Of a stretch of DNA of 62,485 nt, positions 45,788-53,104 are shown in pieces; positions within the stretch are counted from its first letter, which is position 1, and every line of letters starts with the position of its first letter. The stretch is from positions 1 through 62,485 of IMG/VR virus record IMGVR_UViG_3300047157_000104; one strand, given 5' to 3'. The translations under genes and the position numbers were made by a program. The stretch is from a virus. Under the pieces are notes generated by a model. It was given only the letters and a program-made list of their open reading frames with translations, searched no databases and was not told where the DNA came from.

Positions 45788-46014
45788 GCAAAACAAAAGA
45801 ATTACCAGAGTGGTTTGATGGTATCAAATACTCTGAAGGCGAAACGATCACTAACCCGTTTTCAGGCGATAGCTATGACTGTAGCGCAGATGAAGCAGCT
45901 ATGTACGACCTAATTATGGGTGCAAACATGACTAAAAACTGGACAATAGTACAAAAAGGTTGTGACTGGTTTAGAAAAGCAAACCCTGAAGCATATATGG
46001 TGCTACTAGATTAA
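45784..46014 (+). CDS. Early small protein, unknown
   Basis: 76 residues (MSKTKELPEWFDGIKYSEGE), with NPFSGDSYDCSADEAAMYDL as its most distinctive stretch, a pattern seen in uncharacterised phage proteins. Soluble and acidic; no catalytic motif. Confidence 0.6.
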   Translation: MSKTKELPEWFDGIKYSEGETITNPFSGDSYDCSADEAAMYDLIMGANMTKNWTIVQKGCDWFRKANPEAYMVLLD

Positions 46015-46048
46015 TTTACAAATACAATACGAAACAAGTAAGATAATA
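46015..46048 (+). promoter_or_regulatory. Promoter-like element, copy 9
   Basis: TTTACAAATACAATACGA, nine bases, GATAATA; ATG 5 bases downstream. Confidence 0.75.
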
Positions 46049-46053
46049 ATAAT

Positions 46054-46260
46054 ATGAATAAATTAACTGGATTTGAAAGGTTCTGCATAAGTTCTGCATT
46101 AGATATGTGGATCAAAGAACAAGAACAACACATCGTAAAAGCTGAAGCAGCTGGTAAACGAACAATAATAGCACAAGGCTATTGGAAAATGGTCGGTGAA
46201 GACCTAGAGCGTAAAATAACTAAATTAACATATAAAAAACACTTAGAAGATGTCAGATAA
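46054..46260 (+). CDS. Early small helical protein
   Basis: 68 residues (MNKLTGFERFCISSALDMWI), helical, Lys/Glu-rich, ending KKHLEDVR. It overlaps the next start by 11 bases. Unknown. Confidence 0.55.
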   Translation: MNKLTGFERFCISSALDMWIKEQEQHIVKAEAAGKRTIIAQGYWKMVGEDLERKITKLTYKKHLEDVR

Positions 46261-46714
46261 AATTATAATAGAAGAAGTATTATGGGAAAAGCTTGAAGAA
46301 AAAGGTATTAAGCAACCATACGACACAGATCATGAAGAACAATTAGAAAAAGTATTAGATCATTGGGATGCTAGCATAACGGGCGACTGGGATGACAGCT
46401 GCAATAGATGGTTTTATATGGAATCAACAGCCGACAGCTATGAATTATACGTAGCTACATATGGTAAACCTAATGATATTAGTATAGGTGAAAATGTATA
46501 CTACTACGAAAACGGTTGGCTAGAAGAGCTACCTAACTGCATAAAAGACGGTGCTAATATATTTTTCTCAGAGCTAGAAACTGGTAACTACGAGTTTATA
46601 GATGCTATTAACGAAACGTATGAGCATTACTTCGAAGACAAAGTAGAAGAAATGCAAGATGAACTACTAGATCAAGGTTGGATACTTCAAAACGACATGG
46701 TGATCGATGCCTAA
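46250..46714 (+). CDS. Acidic protein, unknown
   Basis: 154 residues, strongly acidic with many Trp/Tyr (VLDHWDASITGDWDDSCNRW, GENVYYYENGWLEELPN). The charge and aromatic pattern could fit a DNA-mimic type inhibitor, but nothing proves it. It overlaps the dCMP deaminase gene by 8 bases. Confidence 0.55.
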   Translation: MSDKIIIEEVLWEKLEEKGIKQPYDTDHEEQLEKVLDHWDASITGDWDDSCNRWFYMESTADSYELYVATYGKPNDISIGENVYYYENGWLEELPNCIKDGANIFFSELETGNYEFIDAINETYEHYFEDKVEEMQDELLDQGWILQNDMVIDA

Positions 46715-47117
46715 TATTAAAGAACTTGACATAGTGTATATGAACATAGCTGGTGAAATTAGCCAGCTAAGTAAATGCAAAAGAAAGAAGGTCGGTGCTA
46801 TTATAGTTAAAGATAACAATATATTATCCTTTGGTTATAACGGTACGCCTTCTGGCTTCTGCAACACTTGCGAGGAAGACGACAGGACAAAATGGTCTGT
46901 ACTACACGCAGAGTCTAACGCTATAGTTAAAGTAGCTAAATCTACCAACAGTTCAAGTGGATCTACGCTGTACTGTACGTTGTCTCCCTGTAGAGATTGC
47001 AGTAAGTTGATAATACAAGCAGGTATAATTAAGGTAGTATACAAAGAAGTTTATGAAGGATCAACCGAAGGGCTTGATCTTATGGAAGAATCAGGAATAA
47101 AAATAATAAAAATATAA
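46707..47117 (+). CDS. dCMP deaminase
   Basis: 136 residues of the zinc cytidine/deoxycytidylate deaminase family. His67 and Glu69 are in LHAESNAIV, and Cys95 and Cys98 are in SPCRDCSKL; an extra Cys cluster (GFCNTCEED) is near residue 52. The enzyme makes dUMP from dCMP, feeding thymidylate synthesis. It forms part of a nucleotide-pool set with the TS-family protein (55,049) and RNR (57,623-60,286). Start MPNIKELDIVYMN. No signal peptide. Confidence 0.85.
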   Translation: MPNIKELDIVYMNIAGEISQLSKCKRKKVGAIIVKDNNILSFGYNGTPSGFCNTCEEDDRTKWSVLHAESNAIVKVAKSTNSSSGSTLYCTLSPCRDCSKLIIQAGIIKVVYKEVYEGSTEGLDLMEESGIKIIKI

Positions 47118-47581
47118 TGGGTACAAGAAGTTTAACAAGAATAATACCAAGACAAGAAGGTTTGTCTTACAGTGAAGGTCATACTAGAGCTGAGTTAGCG
47201 CTAGTAAACATATATCAACAGTACGATGGTTATCCAGAGTATATGGCTGTTGAGTATGCAGAGTGGTTGAAAGATATAAAGATCATTAATGGCTTAGGCG
47301 GTAACAAAAATCTTAATGAGATAGCTAATGGAGCAGGTTGCTTTGCAGCTCAGTTCATAGCTAAATTCAAAGATCGAGCTGGTCAAATGTATCTACAAGC
47401 AATAGACAACGAGATCGGTTGGGCTGAGTATATATATACTTTATACCCTAAAGCAGATCACGACACTTATATGTCTATATATAAAGTTTCTACTAGAACT
47501 GTTATATTTGTAGGTAAGCCAGAAAAAGCTCTACAACGGTACGATGAAAATTACAAAACAAATACGAAACAAGAAGGATAA
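47117..47581 (+). CDS. Conserved-style phage protein, unknown
   Basis: 154 residues. MGTRSLTRIIPRQEGLSYSE, then IYQQYDGYPEYMAVEYAEWL and NGAGCFAAQFIAKFKDRAG, a pattern I know from many uncharacterised phage proteins. The last residues (YKTNTKQEG) and the stop are made by copy 10 of the repeated element. It overlaps the deaminase stop by one base. Confidence 0.6.
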   Translation: MGTRSLTRIIPRQEGLSYSEGHTRAELALVNIYQQYDGYPEYMAVEYAEWLKDIKIINGLGGNKNLNEIANGAGCFAAQFIAKFKDRAGQMYLQAIDNEIGWAEYIYTLYPKADHDTYMSIYKVSTRTVIFVGKPEKALQRYDENYKTNTKQEG

Positions 47582-47583
47582 TA
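47551..47583 (+). promoter_or_regulatory. Promoter-like element, copy 10
   Basis: TTACAAAACAAATACGA, nine bases, GATAATA; supplies the upstream gene's stop codon. ATG of the ligase is 18 bases downstream. Confidence 0.75.
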
Positions 47584-47601
47584 ATATAAAAAATATACAA
47601 A

Positions 47602-48438
47602 ATGAAAAAAGCCATGTTAGCACACAAGTTCGATCAATCACGTATCGACTTCAAAAGACCAATTTACATTCAAGCAAAGCTTGACGGCGTTCGCTGCTTA
47701 TTCACGAAAGACGGTGCATTCTCACGCAACGGCAAGCAGTTCATGAACGTACGTCACATTGAAATGGCACTCAAGCCTTTCTTTGCTGAACAACCAGATG
47801 TAGTACTCGATGGCGAGCTTTACAATCACAAGCTAAAGCGCGACTTCGAAAAGATCATATCACTAGTACGTAAGCAAAAGCCTACAGATGAAGACAGGCT
47901 CGATGCTCAGCATCTAGTACAGTTTCACGTATATGATTACTTCGATGGTGTGATGTATGACAACTATCAAGCGCGTATGCAGTTACTTGTAAACGCAGGT
48001 TTCTACGATGCACAGATCAAGCACGTTCCTGCATTACTAGTTGATAGCTACAATTACGCTAGAGTTCAGCACGAAGAGTTTTTATCACTCGGTTACGAAG
48101 GCTCAATTATAAGAAATGGCGATGGTATATACAAGCACGGTAGATCTTACGATCTAATGAAGTTCAAAGACTTCAGCGACACCGAAGCTACTATCATCGA
48201 TTATGTTACTGGTAAAGGTAAACGGACTGGCACGCTTGGCAAGTTCATTATGCAAGATGACGACGGTGTAGTGTTCGGTTGTCCTCCGGGCAAGGGCTAC
48301 TCGTACAAGGATCTTAAAACAATGCTCAAGAACGTAGATTCTTTTATTGGCAAGCGCGCTACCTTTACTTATTTTCAAAGAACTAAAGCTAACAGCTACA
48401 GACACCCACTATTTAAATGTATTAGAAATTATGAATAA
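47602..48438 (+). CDS. ATP-dependent DNA ligase
   Basis: 278 residues, a compact ligase. Motif I IQAKLDGVR gives the adenylated Lys26. Motif III is VLDGELYNH, motif IV is EGSIIRNGDGIY, and motif V is DLMKFKDFS. A short C-terminal OB-like domain ends FKCIRNYE. It seals nicks in replication and recombination. GC and codon choice look slightly higher than in the neighbouring genes, which may mean later acquisition (impression, not computed). It overlaps the next gene by 8 bases. Confidence 0.88.
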   Translation: MKKAMLAHKFDQSRIDFKRPIYIQAKLDGVRCLFTKDGAFSRNGKQFMNVRHIEMALKPFFAEQPDVVLDGELYNHKLKRDFEKIISLVRKQKPTDEDRLDAQHLVQFHVYDYFDGVMYDNYQARMQLLVNAGFYDAQIKHVPALLVDSYNYARVQHEEFLSLGYEGSIIRNGDGIYKHGRSYDLMKFKDFSDTEATIIDYVTGKGKRTGTLGKFIMQDDDGVVFGCPPGKGYSYKDLKTMLKNVDSFIGKRATFTYFQRTKANSYRHPLFKCIRNYE

Positions 48439-48610
48439 TATAACAGATTACAGAGCAGTTGGCCTTGCTGAAGGATTTGAAGAAGGCACTGAAGAAGAAA
48501 TAATTGAAGCTTGGCAACATCTACATGATACTGGCTTAGCTTACACACTACAAGGCTGGTTCGGAAGAGCAGCATCAAACTTAATAGAACAAGGAATTAT
48601 AAATGAATAA
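48431..48610 (+). CDS. 59-residue acidic protein, unknown
   Basis: Real start at 48,431 (MNNITDYRAVGLAEGFEEGT), overlapping the ligase stop; an earlier in-frame start only lies inside the ligase gene. Acidic, helical (EEEIIEAWQHLHDTGLAYTL). Function unknown. Confidence 0.6.
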   Translation: MNNITDYRAVGLAEGFEEGTEEEIIEAWQHLHDTGLAYTLQGWFGRAASNLIEQGIINE

Positions 48611-49115
48611 ATTATTAATAGCAACTATAGCAGTGAGCTTAGCGATGCCAAAAAGCAACGTGAGTAATGCTATACACAAGTCCGCTCCGGCAGACGAGCA
48701 AGTAAAAGTAACGATCGAGCCATCATGGGAAGATTTAATCGATGCGATAATCTACGTAGAAAGTAGAGGTAACGACTCTGCTATTGGCGATCGAGGTAAA
48801 GCTGTAGGCTGTTTACAAATACAACCTATATGCGTAAGAGAAGTTAATAGAATACTGCGTAAGCATAAGTCAAACGTAAGATACTCATTACAAGATCGTT
48901 ACAGTAGAGAAAGATCCATACAAATGTTTAACATTGTTGCAGAGCAGTATGCATGTTGTGAGTATGTTACATTTATGGAGTATGCAGAGATCGTATCTAG
49001 AAGATGGAATGGCGGTCCTCGCGGAGATAAAAAGAAAGCAACAATTAAATATTGGTACAAAGTTAAACCACATTTACAAAACAAATACGAAGAACATAAG
49101 ATAACAAACACATGA
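48603..49115 (+). CDS. Exported lytic transglycosylase-like protein
   Basis: 170 residues. The N-terminus (MNKLLIATIAVSLAMPKSNV) looks like a signal peptide. The catalytic pattern IIYVESRGNDSAIGD (Glu53) is followed by AVGCLQIQP, matching the Glu and GxxQIxP motifs of the SLT (goose-lysozyme-like) family, which cleaves the peptidoglycan glycan chain. It lies in the early rightward block, not near holin or amidase. Its C-terminus runs into copy 11 of the element. It could be an early endolysin or a wall-remodelling enzyme rather than a virion lysin. Confidence 0.65.
   Translation: MNKLLIATIAVSLAMPKSNVSNAIHKSAPADEQVKVTIEPSWEDLIDAIIYVESRGNDSAIGDRGKAVGCLQIQPICVREVNRILRKHKSNVRYSLQDRYSRERSIQMFNIVAEQYACCEYVTFMEYAEIVSRRWNGGPRGDKKKATIKYWYKVKPHLQNKYEEHKITNT
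49073..49106 (+). promoter_or_regulatory. Promoter-like element, copy 11
   Basis: TTTACAAAACAAATACGA, nine bases, GATAACA; ATG 5 bases downstream. Lies inside the coding end of the transglycosylase gene. Confidence 0.7.
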
Positions 49116-49591
49116 ACATATTTTATTTAGACGCAGATCCAGATACGGCTGCTAGGTTACAATACAATAAACACGTTGTAAAAATGGTTCTTGAGTCAGC
49201 TCAAATGCTATGCTCGGCGCATCATTTTCATGGCAATGGTGACAACGTTCCATACAAAGTAAGCCACATTAACCATCCAAGCACCATCTGGACTCGTTCT
49301 AATACTAAGCATTACAATTGGTTATACCAACATATGATGTCTTTAGGAGATGAATATACGTTCAGATATGGCAAAACACATTTGACAATTACTAAATGCA
49401 GAGATGCTCTTAAATGGCCTCCTATGGGCATGACTACGTCAGATTTTAAGCAACCTCCACAAGCAATGCCAGATGAATACAAAAGCGCATGTAGTATAAA
49501 GGCCTACTGGAGATACTATATTGCTGAGAAACACACAGTAGCAAACAAAAATGAGAAAATTTATGAAGGAGATTATAATAAAATTATTTAA
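49112..49591 (+). CDS. Conserved-style phage protein, unknown
   Basis: 159 residues starting MNIFYLDADPDTAARLQYNK, then HVVKMVLESAQMLCSAHHFH, with several His/Trp residues (HYNWLYQHMM). I know this N-terminus from uncharacterised proteins of many phages. His residues could bind metal. No function known. Behind copy 11 of the element; overlaps the next gene by 29 bases. Confidence 0.6.
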   Translation: MNIFYLDADPDTAARLQYNKHVVKMVLESAQMLCSAHHFHGNGDNVPYKVSHINHPSTIWTRSNTKHYNWLYQHMMSLGDEYTFRYGKTHLTITKCRDALKWPPMGMTTSDFKQPPQAMPDEYKSACSIKAYWRYYIAEKHTVANKNEKIYEGDYNKII

Positions 49592-49700
49592 AAGAATAAG
49601 TAATTTTTTTAATGGATTAGTTGCCGCATTAGAAGATGCCGCATATGTAAATGAAGTTAAAAAAGTAACTAAAACAAAGAAAAAGAAAACAAAAAAATAA
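49563..49700 (+). CDS. 45-residue basic peptide
   Basis: MKEIIIKLFKRISNFFNGLV, an amphipathic N-terminal helix, then an acidic patch and a Lys-rich end (KVTKTKKKKTKK). Could associate with membranes or nucleic acid; unknown. Confidence 0.5.
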   Translation: MKEIIIKLFKRISNFFNGLVAALEDAAYVNEVKKVTKTKKKKTKK

Positions 49701-49718
49701 AGTAAATATAACATGGCT

Positions 49719-49763
49719 ATGACAATAGCCTATAAGGATTAATAAGTAACTAGCTAATGTCAC
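49719..49763. promoter_or_regulatory. 45-bp imperfect dyad, copy B over a start codon
   Basis: ATGACAATAG...GTCAC, matching the reverse complement of 41,268-41,312 at 35 of 45 bases. The start codon of the HTH gene (49,757) is inside the right half site, so a protein bound here would block initiation. The local hairpin GGCTAT/ATAGCC may also form in RNA. Confidence 0.65.
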
Positions 49764-50374
49764 ATGATAGAAATATAAAATGGCTGCATGATAAACGTGT
49801 TATTACACGGTGTTGGCCATGGGAGGATTTACCTAGCAACGAGACTAATCTGTACATGTATTATCAAGAAGGTACATTTCAATGTTATACATTGTTTGCA
49901 AGTAAAGCTAAAATTACTACATACAAATCTTTAAAATGGCATTTTTTAGTTTTAATGTTTTTAAACGAAGACGAAACAGCAGAGTTTATGGAATCTATAT
50001 TTAGATTTATAGCTGATAAAGAAAATGGTTTTGTAACTTTTTTTATAAAACAAACAGTATTAAATAGCATGATAGAAAATGTACTTATGTCACATGGTAA
50101 CCCACCTGTAAATAAAATGCGTAAAGTTATATTTAAACCTGCGGCTTGGCATCTAACATTAAGTGAAAAGCTTAGTATTGTTGGCAAACTTATAGGTAGA
50201 AATAAATTAAACAAAGAAATGCTTTATCAAAGCATGTTAGATATAAACGACGAAGGACAAAGCATAACAACTAAAAAACTAGCAAACCTGCTAAATGTAA
50301 CACAGAGAACAATATATCGCCACATGTGCGATACGCTAAGAACAGAAAAACAAATATTAAATGAAGAGCTATAA
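49757..50374 (+). CDS. HTH protein, candidate master regulator
   Basis: 205 residues. The N-terminal three quarters have no known domain (YQEGTFQCYTLFASKAKITT, then helices). The C-terminus has a helix-turn-helix (ITTKKLANLLNVTQRTIYRH). Its start codon lies in dyad B and the second dyad is in the divergent control region, so autorepression and control of the operon switch are plausible. Overlaps the sigma factor gene by 14 bases. No recognised family beyond the HTH. Confidence 0.65.
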   Translation: MSHDRNIKWLHDKRVITRCWPWEDLPSNETNLYMYYQEGTFQCYTLFASKAKITTYKSLKWHFLVLMFLNEDETAEFMESIFRFIADKENGFVTFFIKQTVLNSMIENVLMSHGNPPVNKMRKVIFKPAAWHLTLSEKLSIVGKLIGRNKLNKEMLYQSMLDINDEGQSITTKKLANLLNVTQRTIYRHMCDTLRTEKQILNEEL

Positions 50375-51116
50375 CGTAAGTAATTACATAAAATATAAAA
50401 CCGATCTTAACAGATCAATGCCTGACGAAGAAAAAGACTATGCTACTCTCACTAGAGACGAACTTATAGTTAGGTTTCTACCTTTAGTAGAGAACTTAGC
50501 ACGTAAATTTTCTACGTCTCAACAAGCATCTGGTGTATTAAGCATCAATGATCTTATACAAGAAGGATCTGTAGGCTTAATAGCTGCGGTTGATAGAATC
50601 GACTGGGTAAAGCTATGCGAATCAGATGACATAGAAAAAACTATAAAGTCTTTTTTAAGCAAAAGAATAAAGGGTGCAATACGAAGAGCTGTCGATATAA
50701 ACAGAGGAAACATACGTATACCTGAGCACAAGCTTAATGAGATAAGAAAAGACTTTGGTAAAAACAGACAAATGGTTGAAATGTTTTTTAACAGTATATT
50801 TTTAAGTATTGATGCAAAGCCTAATCAAGATGAGAATATGGCATATCAAATTGCAGATACATCAGAGCCATACAATAAAGAATTACTTAATTTGTATTTA
50901 AAAGGCTTACTCAAGAAACATCTCAACGACAAAGAATACAACGTACTTAGGTTAAGCTACGGTTTAGATTGTGACAAGCATAGCGCAAAACAAATAGCAG
51001 AACAGTTAGATATAAAAGGTACGTCAGCTTATGTTAGAGTTTCACAACTAAAAAAGCAAGCCGTAGAAAAACTTATTGATAACGTAGATCACTCTCAAGT
51101 GCTTGATTATCTTTGA
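50361..51116 (+). CDS. RNA polymerase sigma-70 family factor
   Basis: 251 residues. A region 2-like part (ELIVRFLPLVENLARKFS, INDLIQEGSVGLIAAVDRID) is followed by a region 3-like helix set with a basic stretch (IKGAIRRAVDINRGNIRIPE) and a region 4 HTH (LRLSYGLDCDKHSAKQIAEQ, SQLKKQAVEKL). It would direct host RNA polymerase to phage promoters, perhaps the repeated 34-bp elements. Gene partner: the HTH protein just upstream, whose end it overlaps. Confidence 0.8.
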   Translation: MKSYNVSNYIKYKTDLNRSMPDEEKDYATLTRDELIVRFLPLVENLARKFSTSQQASGVLSINDLIQEGSVGLIAAVDRIDWVKLCESDDIEKTIKSFLSKRIKGAIRRAVDINRGNIRIPEHKLNEIRKDFGKNRQMVEMFFNSIFLSIDAKPNQDENMAYQIADTSEPYNKELLNLYLKGLLKKHLNDKEYNVLRLSYGLDCDKHSAKQIAEQLDIKGTSAYVRVSQLKKQAVEKLIDNVDHSQVLDYL

Positions 51117-51175
51117 GTTAAACGTTAAAAACTAAAATAAATGTGTAATTATAATAATATCAAACCAACATACCT

Positions 51176-51712
51176 ATGACGTTAAACGACAAATTAACAG
51201 AAATCCAAACTAGATTTAAATCAAAAAAATCTAGGTTCAACTCATTCGGCAAATACCACTTTCGCAGTGCCGAAGACATTCTCGAAGCAACAAAACCCTT
51301 TTTAAAGGAGCTAGGCGTAACAGTTACAATTAATGAAGAATTAATAGCTGATAGCCCTATGCCTGTAATAAAGACTACAGCATCAGTAAACGACGGCAAA
51401 AGTGCTATACACGCAGCTGCCATTGTAGGTGTTGATCTTAATCAAAAAGGTATGCAAACTCCTCAACAGTTTGGATCTGCCTCGAGTTATGCTAAAAAAT
51501 ATGCGTTAGGTAACTTATTTTTAATTGATGACACTCAAGACAGTGACGCTGCCAATACACACGGCAAAGGCTCTGCAAGTACGCTAACGTCTGTAAAAGA
51601 TCCTGCGTTTGCAAAAGCTAAAGCTTATGTTAAAAACGGCGGCAAGCTTGATGCTATCAAGGCAAAATACAAATTAAGTGCTGAAGTTGAGAAAGCACTA
51701 ACAACATTATAA
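51176..51712 (+). CDS. ERF-family single-strand annealing protein
   Basis: 178 residues. The ERF signature FGSASSYAKKYALGNLFLID is present, with a helical N-terminus (LTEIQTRFKSKKSRFNSFG). It anneals complementary strands during recombination-dependent replication, working with the exonuclease immediately downstream. The C-terminal tail has a Lys-rich helix (AKAYVKNGGKLDAIKAKY). Confidence 0.85.
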   Translation: MTLNDKLTEIQTRFKSKKSRFNSFGKYHFRSAEDILEATKPFLKELGVTVTINEELIADSPMPVIKTTASVNDGKSAIHAAAIVGVDLNQKGMQTPQQFGSASSYAKKYALGNLFLIDDTQDSDAANTHGKGSASTLTSVKDPAFAKAKAYVKNGGKLDAIKAKYKLSAEVEKALTTL

Positions 51713-52444
51713 ATGGATAAAAAACAAATAATAGAAAAGCTACGTGACGATGAAAGCTATTACGGTAAGTTTGGTAAACAGTACTTAAGTAATAGCGACA
51801 TTAGCACATTATTAAAAAATCCTTTAGCGCTAGGTACACCTAGTAAACCTTCAGCTGCCTTTTTAGTAGGTGGTTACTTTCATACTGCAATACTTGAGCC
51901 ACATAAGCTTAAGAAGTATAAAGTTATCGAAGCGTCTACTAGGAATACTAAAGCGTATAAAGAGATGTCAGGTGGTGAGTTATGTTTGTTGCAACAAGAG
52001 GTTGACAATATAGAGTTATTGACAGATAAGATCATGTCTAACGATATATGCAGAGATCTTATACGCAAAGGAGAAATAACTTACGAAGAACCTGGCATTA
52101 CGGAGATAAATGATCATATGTGGAAAGGTAAGGCTGATATAGTTAATCACAGCGAAAAGCTAGTGGTTGATCTTAAAACCACCAACGACATAAGCAAGTT
52201 TAGATCTTCAGCTTGGAAATACAATTATGATAGCCAAGCATATATTTATAGCAAGATATTTGGTTATGAGTTAATATTTATAGCAATAGATAAAAACACA
52301 CACCAAATAGGTTTATTTGACTGCTCTACTGAATTTATAGAGCGTGGCATTGAAAAGGTTAGCAAAGCCACAGAAGCATATGAGTTGTTCTACAATACAG
52401 AAAACTTTGACGCTGAACAATACTTTATTAACAAAACTTTATAG
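51713..52444 (+). CDS. PD-(D/E)XK exonuclease (RecE/YqaJ-like)
   Basis: 243 residues. Catalytic region WKGKADIVNHSEKLVVDLKT (D...D-x-K form), preceded by ITYEEPGITEIN and followed by SQAYIYSKIFGYELI, as in phage RecE-type nucleases. It starts one base after the ERF stop, the usual annealase-exonuclease pair of recombination. Digests one strand to make single-stranded ends for annealing. Confidence 0.8.
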   Translation: MDKKQIIEKLRDDESYYGKFGKQYLSNSDISTLLKNPLALGTPSKPSAAFLVGGYFHTAILEPHKLKKYKVIEASTRNTKAYKEMSGGELCLLQQEVDNIELLTDKIMSNDICRDLIRKGEITYEEPGITEINDHMWKGKADIVNHSEKLVVDLKTTNDISKFRSSAWKYNYDSQAYIYSKIFGYELIFIAIDKNTHQIGLFDCSTEFIERGIEKVSKATEAYELFYNTENFDAEQYFINKTL

Positions 52445-52479
52445 TTTTACAAAATAAATACGATAACCTCAAGATAATA
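52445..52479 (+). promoter_or_regulatory. Promoter-like element, copy 12 (last)
   Basis: TTTTACAAAATAAATACGA, nine bases, GATAATA; ATG 23 bases on. No further copy seen to the right, although replication and RNR genes follow. Confidence 0.75.
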
Positions 52480-52502
52480 ATTAAAAATAAAAATTAAAAT
52501 TT

Positions 52503-52679
52503 ATGGCAAGAACCAGAAAAAACCCAACAAGACTATGCACAGTAACTGGCGTGAAGACCAGCGAAAGCAATTTTTACAAAAACCAAAACCACGTTAAAGC
52601 TGTGGATAACATCAGGCGTAATACCGGTGCTACAAAAGATCAGCTTAGACGTATGTTTAATCAATTAAAAACTTATTAA
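52503..52679 (+). CDS. 58-residue basic protein
   Basis: MARTRKNPTRLCTVTGVKTS, then FYKNQNHVKAVDNIRRNTGA, basic with a small N-terminal CxxxG turn. Similar to small phage nucleic-acid-binding proteins by charge only. It precedes the SSB gene by 2 bases. Confidence 0.55.
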   Translation: MARTRKNPTRLCTVTGVKTSESNFYKNQNHVKAVDNIRRNTGATKDQLRRMFNQLKTY

Positions 52680-52681
52680 TT

Positions 52682-52993
52682 ATGGCAAGTATTATAGCAA
52701 CAAGCATTGATCTTACTAAGATACCCAAAGATAAGATCATAAACGGAAAAAAGGGTAAGTATATACCAATAACTATAACGTTGAACGACGAAGTAGATCA
52801 GTTTGGTAATCAAGGTCCAGTGTCTGTTCAGCAGACTAAAGAAGAACGAGAAGCAAAAACTGAAAAGGTTTACCTAGGCAATGTTAAAGTTGTCTGGTCT
52901 AACGGAGATAACGTAGCACCAGCGCCTAGAGACGGTATGGCAGCTCAAGGTAACGTAGTTACTAAACAAGTAGAAGAAGACCTACCATTCTAG
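52682..52993 (+). CDS. SSB-like single-strand DNA-binding protein
   Basis: 103 residues. A beta-rich OB-like body (ASIIATSIDLTKIPKDKII, VYLGNVKVVWSN) with an acidic C-terminal tip (QVEEDLPF) like bacterial and phage SSB tails that bind replication partners. Small size and place between ERF/exonuclease and primase-helicase agree. The fold is inferred from pattern, not aligned. Confidence 0.6.
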   Translation: MASIIATSIDLTKIPKDKIINGKKGKYIPITITLNDEVDQFGNQGPVSVQQTKEEREAKTEKVYLGNVKVVWSNGDNVAPAPRDGMAAQGNVVTKQVEEDLPF

Positions 52994-52994
52994 C

Positions 52995-53087
52995 ATGGAG
53001 CTATGTGAAATGTGCGGGCAAGAAATGTCACGGGAGGAACATGCCTTCTGTGACATATGCCCAGATTGTAGAGAAATAGAATACTAA
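52995..53087 (+). CDS. 30-residue zinc-ribbon micro-protein
   Basis: Four to five cysteines (LCEMCGQEMSREEHAFC, DICPDC) in 30 residues would bind one zinc ion. One base after the SSB gene. Complete frame and motif support a real gene; function unknown. Confidence 0.5.
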   Translation: MELCEMCGQEMSREEHAFCDICPDCREIEY

Positions 53088-53104
53088 CAATTTAATTAAA
53101 TAAA

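Noticed and set aside
51121-51175. A/T-rich leader before the ERF gene as another copy of the 34-bp element
   Set aside because: It has AAATGTG and TAATAATA but not the TACGA core or the nine-base gap.
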